From the NCBI GenBank assembly GCA_963575745.1, contig CAUYUJ010017796.1, positions 102,501 to 166,500 on the forward strand: DNA of 64,000 bases, in the 5' to 3' direction. This document shows, piece after piece, positions 17,805 through 30,260 of this stretch. The notes beneath the pieces were generated by a model. It was given only the letters and a program-made list of their open reading frames with translations, was not told where the DNA came from and ran no database searches. The DNA comes from Prorocentrum cordatum (lineage: Eukaryota; Sar; Dinophyceae; Prorocentrales; Prorocentraceae). Position numbers and translations under genes: made by a program. Positions within the stretch are counted from its first letter, which is position 1. Each line of letters begins with the position of its first letter.

Positions 17805-18075
17805 GAGCGCTCTTGGGGGCCTCTTGGGGGTAGTTTGTGGGCCTCTTGGGAAGCTCTTAGGGGCCGCTTGGAAGCCTCGTGGGGGCCGCTTGGGGCCTCC
17901 TAGGGGTCTCTTGGAGGGGGCCTGGGACGTCTTGGAGGCTTCTTGGACGGTCTTGGGACTATCTTGGGCGTTTTCGGCCGATCTTTGGGCGACTCGGGAC
18001 CCTCTTGGGCCGTCTCGGGTGCCATCTTGGGCATTCGGACCTCATTTGGAGTGTTTTCGAGGTTTCTAGGCCGCC
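17805..18075. repeat. CTTGGGG-type minisatellite, array 1
   Basis: Degenerate 10- to 12-nt units (GCCTCTTGGGG, CCGTCTTGGG) in the plus orientation. Apparent Leu/Gly/Trp-rich open frames are products of the repeat. Confidence 0.85.
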
Positions 18076-18955
18076 CGAGGAAAAACGAATCTGCCCCCCC
18101 ACCCCCCCCAGGACCCCCCCCCTCCCCTGGGGAAGGGATCAAAGGGAGGGGGCTTCCCTTCGACTCGATTACGACACTGCTAGATTTTTCTCTCGCTCAC
18201 GAGCTTGAGGAGGAAGCTGCAGGGAAAGGGGACGACGGAGGCGACGACCGACGGAGACGACGACTCCAACAGCCAAGCCCCTCGCACACGCCGCCAGGGT
18301 CGGCGGATTTCTCACACCACTGCTGCGTCCAGGCATGCCAGGGCCCACGGAGCGGCCGAGGGCGCTCTGGAAGTGGTGCATGGCACATCCTGGCCCGCCG
18401 GCTCTCCGCGATTCCGGATCTATCCCAACCCGACACTGTTCCCCAATCAGTGCTTGCACTGAAGGGGTCCTGGCGGAAGTTGAAAGATGTGGCGAAGGTT
18501 TCCCGCCGACTTTTGGTAGCAGGCCGGGTTCTTGGGTTCCTTGTGCCGGGCTCCCGCCAGTGTTCCCGGGCTCCCGGGTTCTTGGTCGATCTCCTCAGCG
18601 AAAACCATCCACTGATTTGAGTTTATCTCTGGTGTAATGTTTATCGTTTTTCCGTTCCGTCTTATTTTTGGCAGGCATGTGTCCATGTATTGATCGTCAT
18701 TCTTTTCTCGATTACACCGCCCTTGGGATACCTCGCTTTCTTCTCCCATTCAGCCACGCGTCCCCCCGTTTCCCCCCCCAGCGCAGCTCGTCCTCCCTCT
18801 TTCGTCACCCGTCTACAATTACATAATCTGAATGCTACTCTCCTCTCTCCCCTGGTGACGTTCGGGAAATATTCAGCCCCCCTCCGCGTTCTGTTTTTTA
18901 CAGGATTCCTGGGAGTTGGGCTTTCGCTGGGGCTTTTTTTCAAAACGCTGCGCTG
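18076..18955. other. Unassigned stretch
   Basis: A poly-C/G patch at 18096-18130, then mixed sequence. Open frames on both strands overlap heavily and match nothing known. No gene called. Confidence 0.4.
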
Positions 18956-19500
18956 AAGCGCTGGCCTCATTTTCGGGCTTCCGCTCGTTCCGCATCGTGA
19001 TCCCGTTGCAGCGCTGACCTCATTTCCACGCTTCCGATCGTTCCGAATCGTGCTCCCGCTGCAGCGTTGGCGTCATTCTTTCCAGCGCTATGCCACGGCA
19101 TGGCTTCCTGTCCTTCCAAATAGGCCCCACAATCGAGAAAATGCACACCCGAAAAAATCATCGGAAGTGATTCCACATCCGGTGTCGATTCGTTGATTGT
19201 TTGGGTCGCAGAAGCTCCCCCCCCACTTTGGGGCGTCGCCACGTCATGCTATGTCAGGCTACGCGTCCTCCAAATCGTGCTCCCGCTGCAGCTCTGGCCT
19301 CATTTCCGCGCTTCCGCTCGTTCCGAATCGTGCTCCCGCTGCTGCGCTGGCGTCATCATTTCCAGCGCCATGCCACGGTATGGTTTTCGGCCCACCCGAA
19401 AAACACCATCGGGAGTGATTACACATTCAAATTCGGTGTCGATTCGTTGATTGTTTGGGCCGCAGAAGCCCCTCCATTGTGGGGCGTCGCCATGCCATGC
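18956..19500. repeat. Imperfect tandem duplication of about 255-280 bp
   Basis: Two copies share TTCCGAATCGTGCTCCCGCT (19041 and 19321) and TCGATTCGTTGATTGTTTGG (19185 and 19439). The differing offsets (280 and 254) show internal indels. A third partial unit, GTGCTCCCGCTGCAG, lies near 19278. Confidence 0.8.
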
Positions 19501-20544
19501 CATGTAATGGCATGCCCTGCTACGACGTCCGACTGTGCGAATAGAGAGAAGATCTACGCCATGGTAAGGGATGGGAGGGAGGGGTAGGACGTCAGATATG
19601 ACGCGAGCGCACCTAGCTTGCCTCATCCCCCTCGTCCTCCTACTCCTCTTCTCCCACCCTCAACTCCCATCGGAAGCCACCAAATAATGTTATGAAACTT
19701 CCGAAACCAGTCAAAACCATGACAGCTGTAATCCAAGCACATCCTCATCCTCGTTTCCCACACACATCCTCCTGACCGCCTCTGAATGTATATGCTGGAA
19801 CCTCACAAAGATCCGATAACGCAGCAGGATGACATGTAAACAAAAGCTGGGATGTTGCAAACTATCATATCTCACAGGCGAGAAGCGCGAGGCGTTAACA
19901 GATATAGTGGTGCTGTTTCTCTTGCCTCCTCCGACATATGCCGAAATCAATCGGAAAATCACCAACATGTTCTGAGCAACTCCGCATGTTCTCCCCCCCA
20001 TCCGTTTTCTCCTCTCCCTCTGTTTGAAACCTCTTATGCTTGCTGAACATGTAGCATGACTTCCGGAATCAAGCGGATATCTGCCGACGATTGCCTTCCT
20101 ATTGATCTTCCTCTCTCTATGTACCCCTCCTCCCTCCTACTCCATCGCCCTTCCATCTCCTCATCCGCCTCCGCATCCTCGTCCTGCTCCTCCTCCTCCT
20201 CTTCCTTCTCCGCCTCCCTCTCCTCATCCTTCCGTCTAAGACCCCCAGGCCTACATAAATGCAGAATCTAGTGTATCACATGGTTGTTGGGGCCGGTAAG
20301 TGTGAAGCTTATTAGCTTGCATGGGGGATAGCAACAATCGAAGGCGCATACGGCGAATCACCGCCGCACCCTGCCTTTTCGGAAGTGCCTATGTGGCCGA
20401 ACGGTGCGGCAAGAGCTTTGCCAAGTTATCGGACAATGTGTTCCCCCAGCCGTTGTGGAAGCCTTTCGGGGAACGCGTTTTAGGAGAGGGAAATGAGGAG
20501 GAGAGGGAGGAGACGGAGGAGGAGAAAGAAGAGGAGGCCTCCTG
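19501..20544. other. Unassigned stretch with a short TCC tract
   Basis: Includes a CTCCTC-rich run at 20125-20235 and a purine-rich tail at 20490-20540. No gene recognised on either strand. Confidence 0.4.
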
Positions 20545-21625
20545 AGGCCATCTTGAGGCCTTCTGGGGGTTTCCTGGGAGCCTCTTTCGGGGCTCTAAGG
20601 GACCTCTTGGGGGCCTCCTCGGCCTCTTCAGGTTCTCCTGGGGTCTCTTGGGGACCTCTGAGGGGTCTCTAGAGGCCTCAATGGGACCTCCTGGCCTGTG
20701 GAGGCCTTCTTGGGCCCGCTTTGGGGCTGTCTTGCATGTCTCTGGGGATGTCTTGGGCGCCTCTGGGGCTGTCTTGGGGCCCTCTCGGGCCGTTTTGCGG
20801 GCCTCTTTTGGGGCGATCTTGGGGGCTTGCGGGCTCGTCTTGGAGCGTCGGACACCCGAAAAGGCGAGAACGGTAAACTCGGTTTAAACAACCGGGGGAA
20901 ATCAATGATGTTGGCTTCCTGGAGGTCCTTTTGGAGCCCTCTTGGGGCGTCTAAAAGCCGCTTTGCCTTCAGAGGCCGTCTTGGGTGTCCTCCCTGGGCA
21001 GTTGTGCGTCCCTCTTTGGGTGCTTTGGGGCTGGCTTGGAGGTCTCTGGGGCCGTCTTGGGAGCCTCTGGGGCTATCTTGGGGCATGGTTGGCCTGTTTT
21101 GCGGGCCTCCTGGGGGCCTCTGGGCCCGTCTTGGAGCGTCGGACGCCCGTATAGGTAAGAAAGGTGAACTCCAAGGGCCGACCACAACGCTGTCTAGCTT
21201 GGTTTGGGCACTCGTTGTGTTTTTCGTTTCGGTCTTCGTTGTTGCTTCGTTTGTTGTTCGTTGCTGTTTTGAACGCCCTGGTTCGTCGTTCGTTTTCGTT
21301 TGGCACCGGCTTCCTTTAAACGTTCGTTTTGAACGTTGGGTATCGTTTCGTTGTTCGTTGTAACCGACATTTCGTTTTGAACATCGTTCTGGTCGGTCCC
21401 TGGTAAACTCAGTTGAAAGTTTTCGGGACATCAATGATTCTTGCCCCTGGAGGTCCTCTTGGAGCCCTCCTGGGCCGTCTGAGGGGCCTCTTGGGCCGTC
21501 TGGAGGACAGTGTGGGACGTGTTGGGGCCCTCCTTGGCCGTCTTAGAGGCGTCTTTAGGAACTGTCTTGAAGGCCATCTTGGGCCGTCTTAGATACCATC
21601 TTGGACGCCATTTTGTAGCCATCTG
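20545..21625. repeat. CTTGGGG-type minisatellite, array 2, with two spacer units
   Basis: Three blocks (20545-20845, 20920-21145, 21450-21620). The first spacer, 20846-20918, carries GGAGCGTCGGACACCCGA, GGTAAACTCGG and ATCAATGATGTTGGCTTCC. The second spacer has the same ends, but 21179-21395 between them is a GTTCGTT-rich insertion. All blocks are in the same orientation as the other arrays. Confidence 0.8.
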
Positions 21626-21884
21626 GAGCGGACAAATCCTTGCCGACCGGGTCTGGAAGATCTTTCCGGGTGGCCAGCAGGTTGGGCCGAGACCCCATCG
21701 ATAGTTTCTTTACAAAAGAATCAGAACTTTTCAGAAATTCAGCATGCCATGCATCCTTTTTGATAAACCAACAGAGGGCGGCGGATCCAATGGCCTGCGG
21801 CCCTTCCCAGCACCGTGTTTGGGTTGTAGGTCAGAGGCCTCCAGGATATCTGCGGGCTTCTCTTTCACTATAGAGCGATTCTCG
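21626..21884. other. Unassigned stretch
   Basis: No gene or repeat recognised. Confidence 0.4.
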
Positions 21885-22130
21885 CGCGCCGGACGCCAGA
21901 CACTGGCCACCGGACACCCGACACCCGACACTGGACACCGGCCACCGGCCACAGGCCACCAGACACCGGACACCGGACACCGGACACGGGCCACCGGACA
22001 CCGGACACCGGGCACCGGACACCGGCCACCAGGACACCAGACACCAGACGCCAAATTCTTGCCACCGGACACTGGCCACCAGCCACTGGCCACCGGACAC
22101 CAGACACCAGACACCGGACGCCGGACAGCA
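21885..22130. repeat. CACCGGACA minisatellite
   Basis: About 25 imperfect copies of a 7- to 10-nt unit (CACCGGACA, CACCGGCCA). Open frames on both strands here are repeat artefacts. Confidence 0.9.
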
Positions 22131-22273
22131 GCAAGAATCATCCATGCCTTTTCTCTTCGGAGGCCTCTTGGATTCGGTTTCTTGGAGGCATCTCGGGCTT
22201 CTCTTGGAGCCTGAGTTGGCGAAGGGCTCGAAGTGTCGATTGGTGTTCCTCCTCCTCTTGGGCCGTCTTGGGT

Positions 22274-22429
22274 TAAGTCGGGCCTGTCCCCCTACAGGGG
22301 GATTTTGGGCGAAAATTAGCAATACTCAAAACATACCCTCCGAATGGGCAAACATAGTCAGAAAATCGTCCCCATGTTATTTTTCACTATTTTTGAATAT
22401 CCCTCCTGTAGGGGGACAGGCCCGACTTA
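22274..22429. mobile_element. MITE-like family M1, copy 3 (best preserved)
   Basis: Element 22276-22427 (152 bp) between TA at 22274-22275 and TA at 22428-22429, which fits a TA target duplication. The inverted ends AGTCGGGCCTGTCCCCC / GGGGGACAGGCCCGACT are perfect over 17 bp. Each arm also contains the inner hairpin CCCCCT-AC-AGGGGG. No coding capacity. Confidence 0.9.
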
Positions 22430-22740
22430 CGTCTTGGGGCAAATTTAGGCCGTCTGGGGATGCTCTTGGGGGCCTCTTGGGCCGTCTTGGCGCGACCTTG
22501 GGCGCCTCTTGGGCCGTCTTGGAGCGTCGAGAGCCCGAAGGGTGAGACAACTAGGATCCGTCCAACACTTGGGTCAGTCCACGATTTTGGCATCTCGGGG
22601 CCCTCCTGGGGAGCATCTTGGAGCCGTCTTCGGGGTCTCTTCGGCAACCTTTTGGGCCCACTTTGGGCGTGTCAGAGCGCTCTTGGGGCGACTCGGGGCC
22701 CTCTTGGGCGCTTCTTGGAGACCCTTGGCCCTCCACAAGG
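22430..22740. repeat. CTTGGGG-type minisatellite, array 3
   Basis: Two blocks around a spacer at 22525-22590 that retains GGAGCGTCGAGAGCCCGAAG. The MITE copy at 22274-22429 lies at its left edge. Confidence 0.8.
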
Positions 22741-22859
22741 AGCCCTCTGGACTCTGGAAAAATCGCGCGGGGGAGCGCGCTGGACCGCCTGGAAGATTTG
22801 AGATTTTGGGCCCCGTGCCCTTAATTTGAATTATCTTGGCGAAGGACCTACCCATTTGC

Positions 22860-23930
22860 AGTTGCGAGTGCCGTCGTTGTGAGGAACGCCTTCGGTGGGG
22901 CTCCTATGGGGGCCACGAGGCGTGTGAGGAGCGCGCCGAAATGGAGGGGGCGGCAGCCTGTGGACACCGCCAGCTGGGCCTCCTGTGGAGCTCCCACGTG
23001 GCCACGAAGCGTGTGAGGGGTGTGCCGACATGCGCGCGCTCCTGCTCGGACTTCTGGAGGAGCTCTCTATAGGGGGTACGCAGCGCGTGAGGGGTGTGCC
23101 CAAGCGGGCGCGGGGCGCCCGCATGCGGACGTTCTTTCTGGGGCAGTCGGTGGAGCTCCCCCCATGGGGTCACGAAGCGCGTAAGGGGCGTGCCGAGGCG
23201 GGCGTGACGCCCCGCATGCGAACGTTCCTTGTCGGGCTGTCGGTGAAGCTCCCCCATGGGGCCACGAAGCGCCTGAGGGGTCTGCCGACACAGGCGTGAC
23301 GGCCACGTGCGAACGCTCCCTCTGCGGCCTTCGGTGGAGCTCTGCGCTCCATGGGGAGCCCCAGCGAAGGTCCAAGTTTCAGCGTTCGCATGCTACCACC
23401 GCACCCATTTTAGCACACCCCTCACACGCTTCGTGGCTCCATAGGGAGCCCCAGCGAAGGCCCAAATGCCAGCGTTCGCATGCGGCCACCGCACCCGTTT
23501 TGGCACGAGCTCCACCGAAGGCCCAAATGCCAGCGTTCGCATGCGGCCACCGCCCCCATTTCGGCACACCCCTCTCACGCTTCGTAGCTCCATAGTGAGC
23601 CCCACGGAAGGCCTAAATGCCAGGGTTCGCATGCGGCCACCGCACCCGTTTTGGCACACCCCTTCTTTTTTTCGTGGCCACACAAGGAGCCCCACCGAAG
23701 GCTCCAATGCCAGCATTCGCATGCGGCCACCGCACCCATTTTGGCACACCCCTCACACGCGTCGTGGCTCCATAGGGAACCCCACCGAAGGCCCAAATGC
23801 CAGCGTTCGCATGCGGCCACCGCCCCCATTTGGGCACACCCCTCACACGTTTGGTCGCCCCATAGGGAGCTCCTCCGAATGCGGTGCATACAACGACGGT
23901 ATCCACAACTGCATATGGTTGGGTCCTTCG
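22860..23930. repeat. Satellite A, two head-to-head blocks
   Basis: Monomers of roughly 90-115 bp. In 22860-23340 they read GAAGCGTGTGAGGGGTGTGCC ... GGTGGAGCTCC. From about 23345 to 23930 the complement appears, GGCACACCCCTCACACGCTTCG. The orientation switches near 23340, making a large imperfect palindrome. Similar monomers recur at 27235-27530. Confidence 0.85.
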
Positions 23931-24199
23931 CCAGGCTAATGTTTATGCGTTCCGACCGAAGTGCATGGGGCCATTAAACGTATGAGGGGTGTGCCGAGAC
24001 GGGCTGCGAACGTTCCTTCTGGGGCCTTCGGTGGAGCTCCCTACTGCTGATCAAAAAATGCATTACCAGAAACGTGTTACACTACTGGTCCTTCTTCTTG
24101 CAATTGCGCATTATCAGGAGTTGTGCAGGAACTTACACGAAAAACACGGGAGAAGGAAGGATTCTGGTGTTGGGACGGAGTCCGTACAAACCGAAAGAA

Positions 24200-27155
24200 A
24201 ACGCGGGGTTGGGAAGATCTCGAAATTGTGCAACCTTTTGACCTGGGAATTTGCGTCTGGTGCAGGTTGTTTGATCGGGAGCCGACGGGATGTGCAATCT
24301 TTTCTTTCTGTCGGCCTGAGCTCGGTTTTCGAACATTGTAGCTTTTTTGATTGTTGTCTGATTGGGCGCCGACGAGTTGTGCAACCTTGTTCATTTTGTC
24401 GGCTCGGGCCTGGTTTTCGATTTGTGAATATTTATTGATTGAGGATTGGGTACTTGTGCAGCTCGTTCGACTGGGAACCGACGATATGTGCAACCTTTTT
24501 CTTTTTGTCGGCTCGGGCTCGGTTGTCGTAGTTGTTCAGCTCGTTTGGTTAAGAATTGGCGATTTGTGCAGCTTGTTTGATCGGGAACAGGAGAACTGCG
24601 TAACTATGCTCGTTTTGTCGGCTCGGGCTCGGTTATCGAATGTGTGCAGGTTTGTTGATTGAGAATTGGCGACATGCGCAGGTTGTTTGATTGGGAACCG
24701 ACGAGTTGTGCAACCTTGTTCGTTTTGTCGGCCCGTACCCGGCTGTCGAACGTGTAAAGTTGCTTGAAATTGGAGTTGGTGAGTTGTGCGGGTTGTTTGA
24801 TTGGGAACCGACGAGTTGTGCAATTTGTTTCATCGTCGGCCCTGTCTCTTTTTTCCGAATTTGCGCAGCTTTTTTTGATTGGGAATTGGCGATTTGTGCA
24901 GGTTGCTTGATCAGGAACAGGCGACCTGCGCAACAATTTTCGTTTTGTCGGCTCGGGCTTGGTTATCGAATTTGTGCAGGTTTGTTGATTGAAAATTGGC
25001 GACATGCGCAGGTTGTTTGATTGGGAACCGACGAGTTGCTCGACCTTTTCGTTCTGTCGGCCTGGGCTCAAGTTTTGATTTGCGCGGCTTTTTGATTGAG
25101 AATTGGCGTCTTGTGCATCTTGTTTGATTAAGAGCCGACGAGTTTTGTAACCTTTTTCGTTTTGTCGGCCCGGGCTCGGTTGTCGAACTTGTGCAGATTT
25201 TTTGATTGACAAATAGCGCCTGGTTTGGAACCGACGAGTTGTGCAACCTTTTCGTTCTGTCGCTTGGGCTCGGTTTTCGAACATGTGCAGCTTCTTTGTT
25301 TGAGGGTTGGCGACCTGCGCAGGTTTTTTATTGGGAACCAACGAGTTGTGCAACTTGTTGTGTTTTGTCGGCCCAGTCTACATTTTCGGACTTGTGCAGC
25401 TTTTTTGATTGAGACTTGCTGCCTCTGCACGCTGCTTGATTGGGAATTGACGGGTTGTGCAAACTTTTTCGTTTTGTCGGTTTGAAATCGGTTTTCGAAT
25501 TTGCGCCGGTTGTTTGAATGGAAACCGACGACTTGTGCAGTGTATCCCAGTTTCTCGATTCGGGCTCGGTGTTCGAATTAGTACAGCTGATTTGATCGAG
25601 AATTGTTGACATGTGCAGGTTATTTGAGTGGGCACCGACGAGTTGTGCAACTTTTTTTGTTTTGTCGGCCCAGGTTCTGTTGTCGAATTTGTGCAGTTTC
25701 TTGGTTTGAGGAATGGCGATTTGCGCAGGTGGTTTGACTGGGAACCGACGAGTTGTGCAAACTTTTTCGTTTTGGCGGCTCTGGCTCGGTGTTCGAATTT
25801 GTGCAGCTTCTTTCATCGAGCATTGGCGAGCTGTGCAACCTTGTTCTTTCTTTGTCGGCTCGGGCTCGGTTTTCGACCTGATGCAGCTCTTTGACTGACA
25901 ATAATTAGCGCCTTGTGTGCTTGAGTGGGAACTGACAGTTGTGCAACTTTTGCTTTTTTATCTGCTCGGACTCGGTTATCGAATTCGTGCAGCTGTTTGG
26001 GTTAAACATTGGCGAGTTGTGCAGGCTGTTAGATTGGGAACCGACGAGTTGTGCAACTTGTTACATTCTGTCGGCCCGGGCTTTGTCTTCGAATTTGTGC
26101 AGTTTGTTTAATTTGGAATCCGACGATTTGCGTAGCCTTTTTCGTGTTGTCGGCCCATGCTCGGTTGTGCAGCTTGTGCAGCTGGTTTGATTGAGAACCG
26201 ACGAGTTGTGCAATGTGTTTCGTTTTGTCGGCCCAGCCCGAATGTGTGCTGCTCTATTTGATAGAGGATTGGCGACTTGTGCAGCTTGTTTGGTTGGGAA
26301 CCGTTCAGTTGCTCACCCTTTTCCCATTTTGTTGGCTCGAGCTCGGTTGTCGAATTGGTGCAGGTTTTTTGGTTGAGAATTTTCGATGTGTGCAGGTTGT
26401 TTGGAACCGACGAGTGTGCAACCTGTTTCATTTTGTCGGCCTGGGCTCTGGCTTCGAACTTGTGCAGCTTGTTTGATTTTGAACCGTCGAGTTGTGCAGC
26501 CTTGATTTTTTTTTTGTCGGCCTGGGCTCTGTTGTCGAACTTGTGCACCTTTTTGATTTAGAATTGGCGATCTGTGCAGTTTGTTGAATTGGGAACACAC
26601 GGGTTGTGCAGCCTTTGTTCGTTGTGTCGGCTCGGGCTCGGTTGTCGAATTTGCGCCGTTCTTCCATGGAGAATTGGCTGCTTGTGCAGGTTGTCCGATT
26701 GGGAACCGACGAGTTGTGCATCCGTTTTTCGGTTGTTCGGCTCGGGTTCGGCTGGCGACTTCGTGCAGCTTGTTTCATTGGCAACAGACGAGTTGTGCAA
26801 CCGTTTTCGTGTTGTCGGTTCGGTCTTTGTTTTCGATTTGTTGCCGCTTGTTTGATTGAGAATTGGTGACTTATGCAGCTTGTTTGGGTTGGAACCGACG
26901 AGGTGTGCAACATTTGTCGCTTTTTGGGCCCGGGCTCGGTTCTCGAACTTGTGCAGCTTGTTTGATTGAGAGTTGGCGAGCTGCGCAATCTGTTTGATTG
27001 GCAACAGACGAGTTGTGCAAAATTTTCGTGTTGTCGGATCCGTCTCGGTTTTCGCATTCACGCCACTTGGTTGATTGAGGATTGGCGATTTGTGCAGCTT
27101 GTGATTGGCAGCAGACGAGTTGTGCAACATTTGCCGTTTCGCCAGCTCGGGCTCG
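24200..27155. repeat. Satellite B, about 110-bp monomers, roughly 26 copies
   Basis: Diverged tandem monomers centred on GGGAACCGACGAGTTGTGCAA, TTTTGTCGGCTCGGGCTCGG and GTGCAGCTTGTTTGATTGAG. Spacings of the first motif are near 100-120 bp. The array is flanked by CATTACCAGAAA at 24061 and 27186 and by satellite A on both sides. Long minus-strand frames through it are not genes. Confidence 0.9.
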
Positions 27156-27234
27156 CGGAAGCCAGGAATCCGGGCACCGAAGTTCATTACCAGAAAATTA
27201 AGCAGCGATTTCACATGGCAGTTTTCATTGCAGA

Positions 27235-27530
27235 GGTAGAATATGTGGTTATAGAACGCGTGAGGGTTATGCCGACATGGGCGTCACGTCCACCTGCGAA
27301 CGCTCCTTTTGGGGCCTTCGTGGAGCTCCCTACGGGGATATGAAGCGCTTGAGGGATGTGCCGAGAAGGGCGTGACGCCCAACATGCGAACGTTCCTTCT
27401 GGGCCCTTCAGTGGAGCTCCCGATAGGCCCACGAAGCACCTGAGTGGTTAGTCGAAACGGACGCGACGCCCACATGCGAACGTTCGCTCCTTATGGGGCC
27501 ACGAAAACGCATGAGGGGTGTGCCGACATG
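27235..27530. repeat. Satellite A monomers, right flank of satellite B
   Basis: Three to four monomers with the GTGAGGGGTGTGCC and TGGAGCTCCC motifs, in the same orientation as 22860-23340. Confidence 0.8.
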
Positions 27531-27689
27531 GTTGACAGAGACGTGGGGTGCTGTCTCTTCAAAACGGGGACCCCACACCACAGGATGGTTGGAAATACGA
27601 ATATATTGAATAGAGAGCACGGAGAACTTTGGAAACTTGGGGAAAACTCCGTTTCGTGCCTCAAGGCATGGTGGCCGATTATATTTTTG

Positions 27690-27737
27690 TATATACATAC
27701 ATACATACATACATACATACATACATACATACATACA

Positions 27738-27767
<30 letters not shown>
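27690..27767. repeat. CATA tetranucleotide microsatellite
   Basis: Nearly perfect (CATA)n for about 76 bp. A TATGCATATG and TA-rich stretch follows at 27885-27965. Nothing gene-like between. Confidence 0.95.
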
Positions 27768-27768
<1 letters not shown>

Positions 27769-28017
27769 GTAGATATTAGCAAGTATAGTTGTATAATGTG
27801 CATGTTTGCATGCATCTATGTACCCCCAACCGTGTGTCCGTAAGATGTTTGATGGTTATGCCGAAGTTTCTCCACGTTGCCGCGTATATGCATATGTAGT
27901 TGTAGATCGATATGCATATGCATATGTAGATGTGTGTACATGTATATATATATATATACACACACATCCCGACACCGTGGCTGGCTTGTGGCCACAGTGT
28001 CCTCAGAGATGCTTCGC

Positions 28018-28450
28018 CTGGTCTTTTCGGAGCGCTTTCGGGGGCCTATGCGGGGCAGTTTTGGGACCTCTTTGGAGCCTCGTGGGGGGCATCTTTGGGA
28101 CATCTTGGGGCCTCCTAGGGGCCTCTTGGAGCCGTTTTGGGACTTCGTGGGCCGTTTTGGAGGCCTCTTGGGTCGTCTTGGGGCTCTCTTGGGCCGTTTC
28201 AAGGCCTTCTTGGAGGCTTATTGAGGCGATTTGGGGAGCCTCTGGAGCCGTCTCGGGGCGTCGCTAAACCGAGAAAGGGATGACGCCAAACCCAAAAGAA
28301 TGTCAATGATGTGTGCCTTTCGGGAGGCCTCCTGGAGGCGTCTTGGGGCCGTCTTGGAACCATGTTGGGCATCTCGGAGCGATCGTTCTGCGAGCCCGAG
28401 TCCCCTAGGAGCGTTTTGAGGGCCTGCTGGAGCACTCCTTGGCCCGGCTG
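28018..28450. repeat. CTTGGGG-type minisatellite, array 4
   Basis: Blocks 28018-28260 and 28320-28450 around a spacer that keeps GCGTCGCTAAACCGAGAAAG and GTCAATGATGTGTGCCTTTC, recognisable against the spacer at 20846. Confidence 0.8.
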
Positions 28451-28674
28451 GGGGCTCTCCTGGCCCCGAGGAGGGACGCGGGACACGCGCCCCGGGCCCC
28501 ACGGGCCACGGATGGAGCCTTTCGGGGGCGCGCGGCAGGCCCGAGATGGCGTGGCAATCCGGGGGTCTTGGCCACGCAAGGAATCGTCAGGGCTGGTGAT
28601 CGAGGCTTAAAGGGTTAGCCAAGGGCCTGGGGATACTCCAACTCGCGCCTCAAGGGTACGGTGGTGGACATGTG

Positions 28675-28932
28675 TCTACATATATATATATATATATACA
28701 CATATGTGTACGTATACACACACATATATATATACGTGTAAACATATGTGTAGATATGTGTATATATATACATATATATATATGTAGATAGAAACACATG
28801 CACATATGGGTATACATATATGTGCATGTGTATGTGCGTATGTGGACACAAGTGACCTGGCATGTTGAAGTGTATGTGCGCAGGTGCCTGTTTACAGATA
28901 CAGCTACACACAGACATGCACGTACAGGCACC

Positions 28933-28990
<58 letters not shown>
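28675..28990. repeat. TA/TG and CA dinucleotide microsatellites
   Basis: TATATA/ACACAT mixtures at 28675-28850 and an almost perfect (CA)n at 28935-28987. Confidence 0.9.
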
Positions 28991-29589
28991 TCAGTCTATA
29001 GAACCACATAATACCTCACCCTCCCTCCTCCCTCCTGCTCCCCGCCCCCTGCCTTGCTTCCCTTTATAGGATGGGAATGGTAGGCCCAGCGATGGACACG
29101 AGAGCCCGCGGATCTCCCGCCATGCCTGCGTCCCACCACCACCTGCTCCCTGCCTGCTGCCTCCGCCTGGCCCCCCGTCCGCCTGCCCGCATGGCCCGCT
29201 GGTCCCGGCGGCCTCCCGCCTGCGCAGCTCGTCGTCCTCTGCCTGCCTCTCCCCTGCTCCCCCCCCCCTCGCCAGGCAGCAAAGCCAGGCCTCCCCGGGA
29301 GCAGCGTGGAGCTTCACGGTGTCTCTGCGCTTGTTGGGGTGCCCTGATGCGTTTCGGGCCACAGGCCATCTTGGACCATTTGTGTGCACGCGTGTTGTCC
29401 CCATTCCCTCCCCACGCTCTTCCGCCCTTCCGCCTTCCGCCTCGTCTCGGAGGAGAGGGGTCCCGAGGGGCGGGCGGCCACCTCCGCGTTTCGTCCGACG
29501 GGCGCGCGGGTGGCCGATCCGCGATCGCGGCAAGGCAGCCCTGCGACAACCTCACTTGGTAGCCGGAAGTTGTTTGCAACCTCGTTGAG
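28991..29589. other. Unassigned GC-rich stretch
   Basis: Open frames exist on both strands and overlap fully. Compositional bias explains them and no domain is visible. Confidence 0.35.
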
Positions 29590-30260
29590 CCGCCTCCCTC
29601 CTCCCCGTCCTCCTCTTCCTCTTCCTCCTCATCATCCTTCATTTCCTCCTCCCCTCCTCCTCCTCCTCTTCCTCCTCGATCTCCTCCCCGTCCCATCCTC
29701 CTCTCTCTCCCTCCTCCTCCCCCTCCTCCTCCTCCTCCTCCTCCTCCTCCTCCTCCCTCCTCCTCCTCCTCCTCCTCCTACTCCATTTCCTCCTCCATAT
29801 CCTCCTCCTCCTCCTCCTCCTCCTCCTCCTCCTCCTGCCTCCGCTCCTCCTCCGCCTCCTCCTCCTCCTCCGCCTCCGCCTCCTCCTCCTTCTCGTCCCA
29901 TCCTCCTCCCCGTCCACGGAAACGGGCATCCAGGCAGGTGAGCGTTTCGCGCGGCCGCCTCGGATCACGCTCTGGCTTGCAGCCTGGATGTGCATGACCT
30001 GCGGGCTTGTCGGGCGGAGGGTTCTCCCAGAGCTCCGCGAGCTCTGCTGACCTGCTCCAGGGGTTTCAGGCCCAAGTGGTGGGCACGAGGGCTCCATTGA
30101 TCCCATCCCCATTCCATTCTCCTCTATCCCCCTCCCCTCTCCTCGCCTCTCCTCTCCTCTCCTCTCCTCTCCTTATCCCCCCCTTCCCATTCCACCCTCC
30201 TCTCCTCTCCTCTCCTCTCCTCTCCTCTCCTCTCCTCTTCTCTCCTTCGGTCCCACTCCC
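29590..30260. repeat. TCC and TCTCC homopyrimidine microsatellites
   Basis: TCC runs at 29590-29925 and CTCTC/TCCTC runs at 30115-30245, separated by 190 bp of mixed sequence without a gene. Confidence 0.9.

Noticed and set aside
21179-21395. GTTCGTT-rich tract as a tRNA or small RNA gene
   Set aside because: No cloverleaf or other fold is evident. It is low-complexity sequence inside a repeat spacer.
24200-27155. CRISPR-like array
   Set aside because: Monomers are about 110 bp, diverged throughout, with no short constant repeat alternating with unique spacers, and the DNA is eukaryotic.
29064-29696. 210-residue minus-strand ORF, Arg/Gly/Glu-rich
   Set aside because: It overlaps comparable ORFs on the other strand in GC-rich and TCC DNA. 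No recognisable domain.
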